From contig DATLOM010000064.1 of the NCBI GenBank assembly GCA_035536185.1, positions 14,470 to 78,469 of the forward strand: a stretch of DNA of 64,000 nucleotides, read 5' to 3'. Below, piece after piece: positions 6,685 through 15,382 of this stretch. Both the position numbers and the translations under genes were made by a program. The stretch is from GCA-2861595 sp035536185 (GTDB taxonomy: Bacteria; Actinomycetota; Acidimicrobiia; Acidimicrobiales; GCA-2861595). Within the stretch, counting starts at the first letter, position 1, and each line of letters begins with the position of its first letter. Below the pieces are notes generated by a model. It was not told the DNA's origin. It saw nothing but the letters and a program-made list of their open reading frames with translations, and did not search any database.

Positions 6685-8991
6685 ATGATGCCGCCCCTGG
6701 TGCGCAGCGTCCTGCGCTCCATCGCCCTGTTCCTCGTCTGCTCCTTCGCCGTGCCCATCACGGTGGCCGTCACGGTCATGGCCATGTTCTTCTTCGCCCC
6801 CCTGCCGGCGGTGCTGCCCGAAGCCCGTCCCACCGTCGAGTCCCGCATCAGCCGCGTCTACGCCATCGACGCCAAGGGCAAGCCCATGGAGATCGGCGCC
6901 TTCAGGGAGTACGAGCAGAACGTACCCGTCAAGAAGGCCGACATCCCCGAGATCCTGAAGAAGGCCGTCGTCGCCGCCGAGGACAAGAGCTTCTACGAGC
7001 ACGGCGGTATCGACCCCCGCGGCAGCCTCCGGGCCGTGTGGGCCGACGTACGCAACCAGAACCTGGCCCAGGGCGGCTCCACCATCACCCAGCAGTACGT
7101 GAAGAACGCCTACGTCGGCCAGGAGCGCACCTTCGTGCGCAAGATCCGCGAGGCCGTCCTGGCGAGCCAGCTCGACCGCCAGGTCGAGAAAGAGGAGATC
7201 CTCTTCAAGTACCTGTCGAACATCTACCTGGGGGAGGGGATCTACGGCGTCGGGGCGGCGGCCGAGAGCTACTTCCGAAAGCCCGTGGCCCAGCTCGACG
7301 TCTCCGAGGCGGCCATGCTCGCCGGCCTCATCCCGGCGCCGAGCCGCTACGAGCCGAGGGGCAATCCCGCCCTGGCCGAGACCAAGCGCCGCCTGGTGCT
7401 GACCAAGATGCTCGAGGAGCGCTACATCACGAGGGCCGAGCACGACGAGGCGGTGGCCCGCCCGGTATGGCTCTCCCGCAGGGGAGCCGAGCAGCCTCCG
7501 GGCCCGGCCACCGTGGTCCACCCCTCCCAGCAGCAGAACGCCCAGTTCCCCTTCTTCGTGGACTACGTGCGCCGTTACCTCGAGGAGCGCTACGGCCAGG
7601 ACAAGGTCTTCCGCGGCGGCCTCGAGGTCACCGTCACCCTCGATCCAGCCCTGCAGGAGCAGGCCGAGGCATCTGTGCGGGAGGCCTTGAAGGGGACCGA
7701 GGCACCCCTCGAGATGTCGCTGGTGGCGGTCGAGCCGCCCACCGGCTACGTCAAGGCGCTCGTGGGGGGGAGGGACTTCGCCGCCTCGCAGGTCAACCTG
7801 GCCCTCGGTGGATGCCCCGGTCGGGCCCGGGACCCCGAGCTGAAGGTCGAGGTGGCGCCGCCCTGCCTCGAGGGCAAGTTCGTCGAAGGCGGCGGCACCG
7901 GCCGCCAGCCGGGCTCGGCCTTCAAGCCGTTCGTGCTGGCCGCCGCCCTGTCCAAGGGTTTCCCGCCCTCCAAGGTGTACCCGGCTCCGAGGGTCTTCAA
8001 GATCCCGGGCTCCGACTGCCGCGAGAGCCCGACGAACAAGTGCACGATCGGCAACAACGAGGGTGGTGGCGGGGGTAGCGCAACTCTGGAACGGGCGACG
8101 GCCAGCTCCATCAACACCGTCTACGCCCAGCTGGTGCGTGACGTGGGCTGCAAGGAGACGGCGGAGATGGCGCGGGACCTGGGCATCACCTCGGCCTGGT
8201 ACAGCCCCAGCTTCCACACCTGCAGCGGCACCTACGCCCTGGGCGTCATCGACGTCTCCCCCCTCGACATGGCCTCGTCCTTCGGCGTCTTCGCGGCCAG
8301 GGGGGAGCGGGCCGAGCCCACTCCCGTGCTCGAGGTCGCCGAGACGGTGGACGGCAAGCGCCGGGTGCTGGAGGACAACACCCGGCCCCAGCGGACCCGC
8401 GTCATGGAGGAGATCGTGGCCGATGCCACCACCGAGATCCTCAAACAGGTGGTGACCTCCGGCACGGGCCGCGCCGCCGCCATCGGCCGGCCCTCCGCCG
8501 GCAAGACCGGCACCAGCCAGAACTTCTCCAACGCATGGTTCGTGGGCTACACACCGACCCTCAGCACCTCGGTGTGGCTCGGGTACTCCAAGGACCAGAA
8601 GACACCGCTGAGGGGCATCAGGGGGATCGACAAGGTCTACGGAGGCACGATCCCGGCCCAGACGTGGAAGCGCTTCATGAGCCAGGCCCTGGCCGGCGTT
8701 CCGGTCACCGAGTTCACCGACGCCGCCCCCATCAAGGACCTAGCCGCCGCCCTGCGGCGCGACGCCCGCGGCGGCTTCGATCCCGGCGACCGCCGCAAGC
8801 AGTCAGACCCCGATCCCGGTGGGAAGTACCTGGTAGAGCCGCCGCCGCCGCCGGTCGAGCCGCCCACGCCAGGGGTCCCGTTCGCGCCGGCGCCAGGCCC
8901 GGCCCCACCGCCACCGGGCGCGCCCGGTGGGCCCCCGACGTCCACCACGACCACCACGACCAGGCCGCTCCTGTTCCCCCCGCGATCTTGA
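6685..8991 (+). CDS. class A penicillin-binding protein (transglycosylase/transpeptidase)
   Basis: 768 aa. One N-terminal membrane helix (about 12-38), a GT51 transglycosylase domain with AAEDKSFYEHGGID (catalytic Glu about 98) and GGSTITQQYVKN, then a transpeptidase domain with SxxK in GSAFKPF (Ser about 411), SIN near 475 and KTG at about 607. The C-terminus is a Pro-rich and Thr-rich tail. It polymerises and crosslinks peptidoglycan outside the membrane. No PASTA domain is visible. Its vicinity to the ArsA pair and WhiB suggests the PonA2 lineage. It follows the small coiled-coil gene by 82 bp, possibly in one transcript. Confidence 0.95.
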   Translation: MMPPLVRSVLRSIALFLVCSFAVPITVAVTVMAMFFFAPLPAVLPEARPTVESRISRVYAIDAKGKPMEIGAFREYEQNVPVKKADIPEILKKAVVAAEDKSFYEHGGIDPRGSLRAVWADVRNQNLAQGGSTITQQYVKNAYVGQERTFVRKIREAVLASQLDRQVEKEEILFKYLSNIYLGEGIYGVGAAAESYFRKPVAQLDVSEAAMLAGLIPAPSRYEPRGNPALAETKRRLVLTKMLEERYITRAEHDEAVARPVWLSRRGAEQPPGPATVVHPSQQQNAQFPFFVDYVRRYLEERYGQDKVFRGGLEVTVTLDPALQEQAEASVREALKGTEAPLEMSLVAVEPPTGYVKALVGGRDFAASQVNLALGGCPGRARDPELKVEVAPPCLEGKFVEGGGTGRQPGSAFKPFVLAAALSKGFPPSKVYPAPRVFKIPGSDCRESPTNKCTIGNNEGGGGGSATLERATASSINTVYAQLVRDVGCKETAEMARDLGITSAWYSPSFHTCSGTYALGVIDVSPLDMASSFGVFAARGERAEPTPVLEVAETVDGKRRVLEDNTRPQRTRVMEEIVADATTEILKQVVTSGTGRAAAIGRPSAGKTGTSQNFSNAWFVGYTPTLSTSVWLGYSKDQKTPLRGIRGIDKVYGGTIPAQTWKRFMSQALAGVPVTEFTDAAPIKDLAAALRRDARGGFDPGDRRKQSDPDPGGKYLVEPPPPPVEPPTPGVPFAPAPGPAPPPPGAPGGPPTSTTTTTTRPLLFPPRS

Positions 8992-9052
8992 AGCGGCCCG
9001 GAAGCCACTGTTCGACGCGTAGCCCGAGCAACCGCGGTTCTCGGCTCGAGCC

Positions 9053-9964
9053 TTACCTCTTGTCGCCCCGGCCGACGTCGCCGCCCCCCGGGCACTTCAG
9101 GACCTTTTCACAGGCTGCTCTGACGAGGGGGGCGAAGAAGACACCGTCGCTGGCGAAGCCCAGTGGGGCGTAGGCCCGAGAGGCCACGGCCAGGACCTCG
9201 CCCTCGGAGGTGATCATCGGGCCTCCCTGAAAGGCCTGGCCCACCGCCGCGTCGTGTTGCAGGCCGGCGCCGGAGACGTCAGCCACGAACCCTTGGGTGA
9301 TGGATCCTCCGGCCCCACCCAAGCCTGACACGACGAAGATCCGCTCACCCGTCTTTCTGGGCTCCGTGGAGAAGGAGAGGCGGGGGACACTGCCTTTTGC
9401 CAGCACCAGGAGAGCGAGGTCCTTGTCCTCCTGCCATGTCCACAGTTCGGCCTTGAAGTCGTCATTGCCCTGGCGCACCTGAAGCGGCGGGCCAGGCCTG
9501 CGGGTAGCAGCCCTGACGGTGTTGTAGGACGTCACGAGCAAGGTCTGCTCCGAATCCGATGCGACGGCGAAAGCGGTTCCCACCGATGGCTGGCCGGCCT
9601 CATCCAGGGTGCTCACGAAGAACAACGACGGGCGCACCTTCTTGACCAGGGCATCGAGGGTCTCACCCTCGGCCCGGATCCGCCGCAACGGCTCGAGCTC
9701 TTTTTGTATCTCGGCCTTGGCGTTCTGGCGTTCTGCCTCGATGGTCTTGGTGGCGACATTGAACCGCTTGTCGAAGCCCTCCAGGAACGTGACCACCCGC
9801 TGCTCGGTCTTGTCCTTCTTGAACTCGTAGTAGGAGTAGAAGGCGACGCCGCTCGCGGCAGCACCGACGGCGAAGGCCAGGATCAGAACGGACAAGCCCA
9901 GCACGGTCCTGGGGAGGGTCAGGTGCCGCAAGCCCGAGCGGCTGGAGTCGACTCGCTTTGCCAT
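9053..9964 (-). CDS. membrane-anchored trypsin-like pseudoprotease
   Basis: 303 aa from ATG 9964. A short basic N-terminus, one membrane helix (about 20-45), a helical/coiled-coil stalk (about 50-95) and an S1C/HtrA-like beta-barrel domain without PDZ. The triad is eroded: the His segment reads LVTSYNTV where active members have LTNAHVV, and the Ser segment reads AFQGGPM where they have GNSGGPL; the Asp segment DLALLVL is kept. I infer a binding or scaffold role rather than proteolysis. It follows the GYW-repeat gene on the same strand with a strong hairpin in between, so it probably has its own promoter. Confidence 0.72.
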   Translation of the reverse strand: MAKRVDSSRSGLRHLTLPRTVLGLSVLILAFAVGAAASGVAFYSYYEFKKDKTEQRVVTFLEGFDKRFNVATKTIEAERQNAKAEIQKELEPLRRIRAEGETLDALVKKVRPSLFFVSTLDEAGQPSVGTAFAVASDSEQTLLVTSYNTVRAATRRPGPPLQVRQGNDDFKAELWTWQEDKDLALLVLAKGSVPRLSFSTEPRKTGERIFVVSGLGGAGGSITQGFVADVSGAGLQHDAAVGQAFQGGPMITSEGEVLAVASRAYAPLGFASDGVFFAPLVRAACEKVLKCPGGGDVGRGDKR

Positions 9965-9990
9965 CTCGGAAGAAGGTAGCCCGCCAACGA

Positions 9991-10029
9991 CAAACCGCCC
10001 GCCCCCCACGAAGGGGGACGGGCGGTTTG
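9991..10029 (-). terminator. hairpin terminator after the GYW-repeat gene
   Basis: A long near-perfect inverted repeat (CAAACCGCCCG...CGGGCGGTTTG, about 17 bp per arm, 5-nt loop) begins 20 bp after the stop of the GYW-repeat gene and ends 27 bp before the start of the pseudoprotease gene. There is no long T tract after it. Confidence 0.75.
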
Positions 10030-10048
10030 CTGGTGGATCAGGGGTGGG

Positions 10049-11011
10049 TCAGGCAGCCGCCATGCCGACCATCGGCTGGTTGAGCCTGATGGCACCCGTG
10101 GAGCCGTGGAACTGCGACCGGAAGGCGAACACGCCGCCGTCCCTGGCAACCAGCCAGTAGCCGTCACCGTCGGGATCGGTGGCCATGCCGACCATCGGCT
10201 GGTTCAGCGTGATGGCACCGGTGGACCCGGCGAAGTTGGCATCGAAGGCGAAGACGCCACCGTCGGTAGCCACCATGAAGTAGCCCTTCCCGTCACGATC
10301 GGCGGCACCGCCGACGATGGGCTTGTTGAGGGTGATGGCGCCGGTGGAGCCGGCGAACGCAGCATCGAAGGCGAACACGCCACCGTCGCTGGCGAACAGC
10401 CAGTAGCCGGAACCGTCACGGTCGGCGGCCATGCCGACGACCGGCTTGTTGAGGGTGATGGCGCCGGTCGAACCCTTGAAGACCGCCCCGCTACCGAAAG
10501 CGAACACTCCGCCATCGGAGGCGACCAGGTAGTAGCCGAGCCCGCCAGGTGCCGCCGCCATGCCGACGATCGGCTTGTTGAGGGTGATGGCGCCGGTGGA
10601 GCCGAAGAAGGGAGCGTCGAAGGCGAAGATGCCACCGTCCGATGCGACCAGCCAGTACCCCTTGCCGTCCGGATCGGCGGCCATGCCCACGATGGGCTTG
10701 TTCAGCTTCAGGTTGCCGGTAGAACCGGAGAACGTCGCATTGAAGGCGAAGACACCACCGTCAGAGGCGGTCAGCCAGTAGCCGCGGGGCTGGGTGCCGC
10801 CTCCCGGAATCGTGGTGGTGGTCGTGGTGGTGGGGCAGGTGCCGTAGCCAAAGCCGGTGTCCGCGTGATATCCGAACTCACCGCACCCGAGGTGCGCTGC
10901 CCTCGAGACACTCAGGAGTGAGGAACCCGTCAGCACACTGACCAGCAGTCCCACGGCGAGCAGGACGGCTACCGCGTACTGAAGTGGGCTTCGTCGAACG
11001 ACTTCAAACAT
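10049..11011 (-). CDS. secreted/anchored GYW-DGG repeat protein (copy 1)
   Basis: 320 aa. N-terminal signal-anchor (about 12-33), a short linker with seven Thr in a row, then six repeats of about 40 aa with the pattern GYWLVASDGGVFAFDAxFxGSTG followed by LNKPIVGMAADxDG. Six such blades suggest a beta-propeller. No enzymatic motif is visible. The start ATG is set by AGGAG 6 nt upstream. The paralogue at 26195-27322 has the same order of repeat variants (YW, YW, YY, YW, YF, YW), so the whole gene was duplicated. The two copies point away from the glycan locus that they bracket. Likely extracellular; ligand unknown. Confidence 0.82.
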   Translation of the reverse strand: MFEVVRRSPLQYAVAVLLAVGLLVSVLTGSSLLSVSRAAHLGCGEFGYHADTGFGYGTCPTTTTTTTIPGGGTQPRGYWLTASDGGVFAFNATFSGSTGNLKLNKPIVGMAADPDGKGYWLVASDGGIFAFDAPFFGSTGAITLNKPIVGMAAAPGGLGYYLVASDGGVFAFGSGAVFKGSTGAITLNKPVVGMAADRDGSGYWLFASDGGVFAFDAAFAGSTGAITLNKPIVGGAADRDGKGYFMVATDGGVFAFDANFAGSTGAITLNQPMVGMATDPDGDGYWLVARDGGVFAFRSQFHGSTGAIRLNQPMVGMAAA

Positions 11012-11064
11012 ACAATCTCCTAAGTTTCGGCCCTGTCTGGGCAGATGGGGTGCGTCTGGTGCTT

Positions 11065-11158
11065 CGGACAGCGCGTGTCAACCACGCCGACTTTTTCGTG
11101 TTCGGGCCCAATGGGCACTTTGGGGCATCTTGATCGTTGGGACAGGCCCTGTCAACCC
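11065..11158 (-). promoter_or_regulatory. two TTGACA-containing palindromic elements upstream of GYW copy 1
   Basis: Read on the minus strand, GGTTGACA-N4-CTGTCC occurs twice, at 11158-11139 and 11084-11065, 74 bp apart. Each carries TTGACA, a perfect -35 hexamer, inside a partly symmetric GACA...TGTC box. CAAGAT lies 17 bp after the first TTGACA as a possible -10. The arrangement suggests an operator overlapping the -35 region, possibly two promoters. The distal box overlaps the stop of the upstream gene. Confidence 0.5.
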
Positions 11159-13308
11159 GCTGTGTTCTGGTTATTGCGTGAGCGCCGGAATTGCAAACCC
11201 GCAACCAGTACCGTAGCGGTAGCAAGAAGCGAGGTCGCGTACCCTAGCTGCACCCGTCTCCAGTGGCCAAAGCGCGCCGTAGAGGCCGTGCCATCCGTCG
11301 GCAGGCCCACGAGTCCCCCGGCAAGCTCTATCGCCGGCCGACCCTTCAGCTGCCAACTCGGGTCGAACGGCTCGGGAAGCCCTACAAACCCTGTGGGCCC
11401 GGCGGGTACCCGATAGGAGACGGGCGACTGCGGCGTGACCCGGCCTTGGCCGGTGAAGGCCGCCCGGGGAGAGGGAGGTGCGTGGCAGGGTTGGTCGGCT
11501 ACGTCGCCGGGGCCCTGTGTCGTCAGAAGGTAAGGCCGGCTCAGAAGCTTTCCTTCGTTGGCGAGACTGGCCAACTCCCCCCAGTCCGCTGCCCTTTCCA
11601 GCTGCCGTCCTCTGGTGGCCCCACCCGAGTACGCGGCGTTGCGGTAGAGGACCATCCCGGGCCGATCGAGGACCCGCTCGAGGTCGACCTGTTCGTTCAG
11701 CCACCCGTAACGGTCACTGTCGGCTGCCGAGGCGAGCGCGACGTACTCCACGCCGAGGGGGGCGACGAGGCGGCCGAAGGCGCAGAGCTCGCCGCCGTGG
11801 GCGAAGAGGAACTCGAGGTACCCCGACCGCTTGAGCGTCGAAGAGGTGGCCAGGTTGGTCAACTCGACGTTGTCGCCCTCTATGGCGTCACGGCGGAAGG
11901 TGACGTCGGCCGGGTTGGCGATCACGCGGCCGGTGAACGGAAAGCCGAGGTACTGGTGCCACGGCAGGAACAGCACCTTGCCGTCGCCTTCTCCCATGAT
12001 GCGGTCAGCTGCCGCCCACGACGGCGGGTACTCACTGGTCTTTACGCGGCCCGCCAATCCGAAGAAGAGAGTCGGTGTGTAGAGGATGGGCAGGCCCAGG
12101 GCCAGCACCCCCAGGGCGATCCGTGCCCGCCGGCCTTCCATTCGCCGGCCCAGGTCTTCCAGCGCGAAGCCGAAGCCGGCGGCATAGGCCAGTGCGAGCA
12201 GCGCGACGAACTTGTGGGGCTCCCGCATGATGGCGAACCCCGGCACGTGGTCGAACAAGAATCGGAACAACGGCCCAGTGGGCCCCTGGTCCCCCAGCGC
12301 CAGAAAGAATCCTGTCACACCCGACAGCGCGACCGCTGACGCCAGGTGCCGCGTAGCCTCGTCGCGCCTGGCCCTCGAGAGGCCGTAGGCGGCAAGAAGG
12401 CCGATGGCGCCGAGGAACAGGGGCCAGCCCGCGACGTCCTGCTTGGGCAGCCTGGGCTCGGGCCGCCAGAAGCCATAGAGGCCCGCTACGTTGACGGCGA
12501 GGCCGAGCGCCGGGTCGGCCCGGGTGCGGTACGAGCTCACATCCGCTTCGCCCACGGCCTGAGTCGAGTGTCCGACCGAAGGAGCGATGAAGTAGGCGCT
12601 CATCACCAAGGTCAGGCTGACCACGGCGCCAGTCCAGCCAAGTGCCCGCCTTCGATCAGGGCCCGCAGCGGCGCTGAACAGGAGAACTACGCCGCCTATC
12701 CAGAAGAAGTGTGGCGTGAGACCGATGACGAGCGCCATCCACAGCGCCGGTCGCATTCCTCGCCGGGAGAAATCGTTTCGCCAGCGAAGCAAACTCGCCA
12801 GCAACAGCGGCAAGAGGGCGTAGCCGAGCAGATAACCAACGTGGCCGGCAAAGATCCGGTCGAATACGAGCGGGTTGACGGCGTAGAGCGTTCCGGCGCC
12901 GATGCGGGTGATCGGGCGGCCACCGACGAGGCATGCCGCGCCGGCAGCAGAGATTGCCAGCACCGTGGCGATCACTAGCCAGCTCACAATGGCCCCGCCG
13001 ACGATGCGCGAGGCCCCGGCGATCGCGAGGCCGAAGGGCATCGCTGCCTGCAGTCCACCGTCCAGACCCCAGAACGACCGCGGAAGTGTTGGCCTAGGAC
13101 CGGTGATCCAGTCGAGAAGCAGGAGCCACCCTCTGGTCCACGGCAACACCACCAAAGACGCCAACAGCAGTGACATTGCTACGGTGACCGACCCCGGGAA
13201 GCGCCTAGCGGCCCTTAGCCCACGAAGGGCGCCCGCACTATTGTATGCCGGGTCCGGCAAATTATCAGCCTCGCTCAGGGTCGAGGAAGGTGGCAGGCGC
13301 GTATCCAT
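11152..13308 (-). CDS. large polytopic membrane protein, GT-C/YfhO-like
   Basis: 718 aa from ATG 13308. About a dozen membrane helices fill residues 30-440, with short acidic/aromatic loops, followed by a soluble C-terminal part and one last membrane helix near the end. The shape fits GT-C glycosyltransferases or YfhO/AftD-like proteins of surface-glycan loci, but no certain catalytic motif is seen. It shares layout and the motif HVPGFAIMREPHKF (compare HVPGMRMFRDMSKF) with the gene at 22455-24776, so the two are distant homologues. Its start codon overlaps that of the divergent flippase gene in the tetramer CATG (13306-13309). Confidence 0.65.
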   Translation of the reverse strand: MDTRLPPSSTLSEADNLPDPAYNSAGALRGLRAARRFPGSVTVAMSLLLASLVVLPWTRGWLLLLDWITGPRPTLPRSFWGLDGGLQAAMPFGLAIAGASRIVGGAIVSWLVIATVLAISAAGAACLVGGRPITRIGAGTLYAVNPLVFDRIFAGHVGYLLGYALLPLLLASLLRWRNDFSRRGMRPALWMALVIGLTPHFFWIGGVVLLFSAAAGPDRRRALGWTGAVVSLTLVMSAYFIAPSVGHSTQAVGEADVSSYRTRADPALGLAVNVAGLYGFWRPEPRLPKQDVAGWPLFLGAIGLLAAYGLSRARRDEATRHLASAVALSGVTGFFLALGDQGPTGPLFRFLFDHVPGFAIMREPHKFVALLALAYAAGFGFALEDLGRRMEGRRARIALGVLALGLPILYTPTLFFGLAGRVKTSEYPPSWAAADRIMGEGDGKVLFLPWHQYLGFPFTGRVIANPADVTFRRDAIEGDNVELTNLATSSTLKRSGYLEFLFAHGGELCAFGRLVAPLGVEYVALASAADSDRYGWLNEQVDLERVLDRPGMVLYRNAAYSGGATRGRQLERAADWGELASLANEGKLLSRPYLLTTQGPGDVADQPCHAPPSPRAAFTGQGRVTPQSPVSYRVPAGPTGFVGLPEPFDPSWQLKGRPAIELAGGLVGLPTDGTASTARFGHWRRVQLGYATSLLATATVLVAGLQFRRSRNNQNTAG

Positions 13309-15382
13309 GGCTGGTCGGTTCACCACCAGAGTAAGAGTTGTACGGGGGTCCGAGGTCGTAACCGGCGGTGGAATCCTGCTAATTGGAGCCTTGGCGGTCC
13401 TGAACGCCACGAACTTCGTCTTCCATTTTGTCATCAGCCGCGATCTGGATCCCGGCTCCTACGGAGCGTTGGGCGCTCTGCTCGGCATCATCCTGGTGCT
13501 CACAGTGCCGGCCGCGGCGTTGCAGATCGTTGTCACAAGGGAGGTCGCGTCGCGCCGGGGCACGGAGACCGGGCCGGTCATTCCTCTCGCTGCCGGCACC
13601 TTGTTGGCGGAGGCGGTTCTGTGGGGGACGGGCGCGGCCTTGGTCCTGGCGGCCTTGGCGCCGCTGCTGACATCGTTTCTTCACCTCCCGTCAGCTTCGA
13701 CGGCTCTCCTGCTGGCCGCCTATGTCGTGCCAGTTGCCATCGGGCTCGTTCCCAAGGCCGTGCTCTTGGGAGAGATGCGGTTTGGGCTGGTTGCGCTCAG
13801 CACCGTCGTCGGCGGGGTCATGCGTCTGTTTCTCGGGATCTTCCTGGTCAGGGCGGGTGCGGGGCTGAACGGAGCCATTGGCGCGTCTGTCCTGGGAGCG
13901 ATTGCGGAGGCGATCGTGTTGCTTCCTGCGATGCGTTCCATGCTCACCGAGGCAGAGGATGTTCCGCCCCTCCGGGCCCGTTGGAGCGATACCAGTTCGG
14001 CACTGATGGCAATGGTGGGGTTCTGGTTGTTCTCGGGCATCGGTACCCTGCTGGCGCGTCACTACCTGTCGCGCGCGGGGTCCGGTTTCTACGCTGCGGC
14101 TTGGACAGCGGCGACGGCGGCGATGTTCCTCCCTGGCGCGGTGTCATTCATCGCCTTTCCTCGCTTCGTGGCCGCTGGACCAGCAGCCCGAGCTAAAGCT
14201 GTGCTGTTGCAGGCGCTGGCGGTTGTGGGATTGCTGGCGTTCGGTGCGGCTGCTGCTGCGGTGCTTGGCTCGTCTTTGATCATCCGAATCTTGTTCGGTG
14301 ACGACTATGCCGCCTCCACCGCAGTCGTAGGGATCCTTTCAGTGGCTGGCGCATTCCTGGCCGTGGCCGGGCTCCTCATGCAGTTTCATTTGGCTCGGCA
14401 GGCGAGGGGGGCGGCATCGATGTCCTGGTTGGGCATCCTTCTGGCCGCGGGCCTCGGCATGGTGTTCCACTCCACGACCCTCGCCGTCGCAGTGGTAATG
14501 TTGGCTTGTTCCGCCTCTGTGGCCGGCCTGATGCTGTGGGCGGCATTTAGTTCTGATGGCGAGTTGGACCCGTCCGCCTCATACGTCGGCCGAGACCTGT
14601 GGGACCTACCCGAAGCCGACCGTGATGTCACCATCGTCGTTCCGTTCTACAATCCGGGCCCAAGGTTCCGGCCGAACATCGACCGCTTGGTTGAGGTTCT
14701 CTCCTCCTCTGGATCGAGCTTTGAGATAGTCGCCGTCTCCGACGGTTGCACTGATGGGAGCGAGCATTCTCTGGAAGGCGTCGATGAGGAACTCGTCCGT
14801 TGTGTGGGGCTCGCCCGAAACCGTGGTAAGGGTCAGGCGCTCCGGGTGGGTCTGGCCATGGGCCGAGGGCGCTACCTGGGGTTCATCGACGCCGATGGAG
14901 ATTTGGACCCGACACTCCTCCTACCTCTGCTCGAGCTCGTGCAGATCCAGGTGCCCGACGTGGTGCTCGGAAGCAAGCGTCATCCCGAGTCCGCGGTTGA
15001 TTATCCGGGACTACGACGTCTCTACTCCTGGGGGTACCAGCTGATCATCCGGGTGCTGTTCCACCTGGACGTCAAGGATACCCAAACTGGCCTGAAGCTG
15101 GTACGGCGCGAAGTTCTGGCCGAGGCTCTTCCCCGCATGGTGGAGAAGCGCTTCGCCTTCGACTTGGAGCTGTTCGTCGTTGCTCGGCGTCTCGGATGGA
15201 CACAATTCGTGGAAGCTCCGGTGGCCATCAAGGAGCGATTCTCGAGCACCATCTCGATCAGAACGGTCTGGCCGATGCTCGTCGACACGCTGGCCATCTT
15301 CTACCGACTACGGATCCTCGGCTTCTACGGCCCTGCCGTACGCCGACGGCCTGCAGATCAGCACTCGGTCGTCGCCGGGTGA
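13307..15382 (+). CDS. polysaccharide flippase fused to a GT2 glycosyltransferase
   Basis: 691 aa. Residues about 15-420 hold 12 or so membrane helices of a PST/MOP-type flippase; residues about 440-680 hold a GT2 domain of the dolichol-phosphate-mannose-synthase type with VTIVVPFYNPG, the DGCTDGS loop, RNRGKGQALRVG and the acidic motif FIDADGD. The join could couple sugar loading of a lipid carrier to its movement across the membrane; that coupling is inference. Such activities are usually on separate proteins. AGGAAGG lies 17 nt before the ATG, rather far, so a later start is possible. The 3' end overlaps the convergent FkbM gene by 25 bp. Confidence 0.82.
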   Translation: MAGRFTTRVRVVRGSEVVTGGGILLIGALAVLNATNFVFHFVISRDLDPGSYGALGALLGIILVLTVPAAALQIVVTREVASRRGTETGPVIPLAAGTLLAEAVLWGTGAALVLAALAPLLTSFLHLPSASTALLLAAYVVPVAIGLVPKAVLLGEMRFGLVALSTVVGGVMRLFLGIFLVRAGAGLNGAIGASVLGAIAEAIVLLPAMRSMLTEAEDVPPLRARWSDTSSALMAMVGFWLFSGIGTLLARHYLSRAGSGFYAAAWTAATAAMFLPGAVSFIAFPRFVAAGPAARAKAVLLQALAVVGLLAFGAAAAAVLGSSLIIRILFGDDYAASTAVVGILSVAGAFLAVAGLLMQFHLARQARGAASMSWLGILLAAGLGMVFHSTTLAVAVVMLACSASVAGLMLWAAFSSDGELDPSASYVGRDLWDLPEADRDVTIVVPFYNPGPRFRPNIDRLVEVLSSSGSSFEIVAVSDGCTDGSEHSLEGVDEELVRCVGLARNRGKGQALRVGLAMGRGRYLGFIDADGDLDPTLLLPLLELVQIQVPDVVLGSKRHPESAVDYPGLRRLYSWGYQLIIRVLFHLDVKDTQTGLKLVRREVLAEALPRMVEKRFAFDLELFVVARRLGWTQFVEAPVAIKERFSSTISIRTVWPMLVDTLAIFYRLRILGFYGPAVRRRPADQHSVVAG

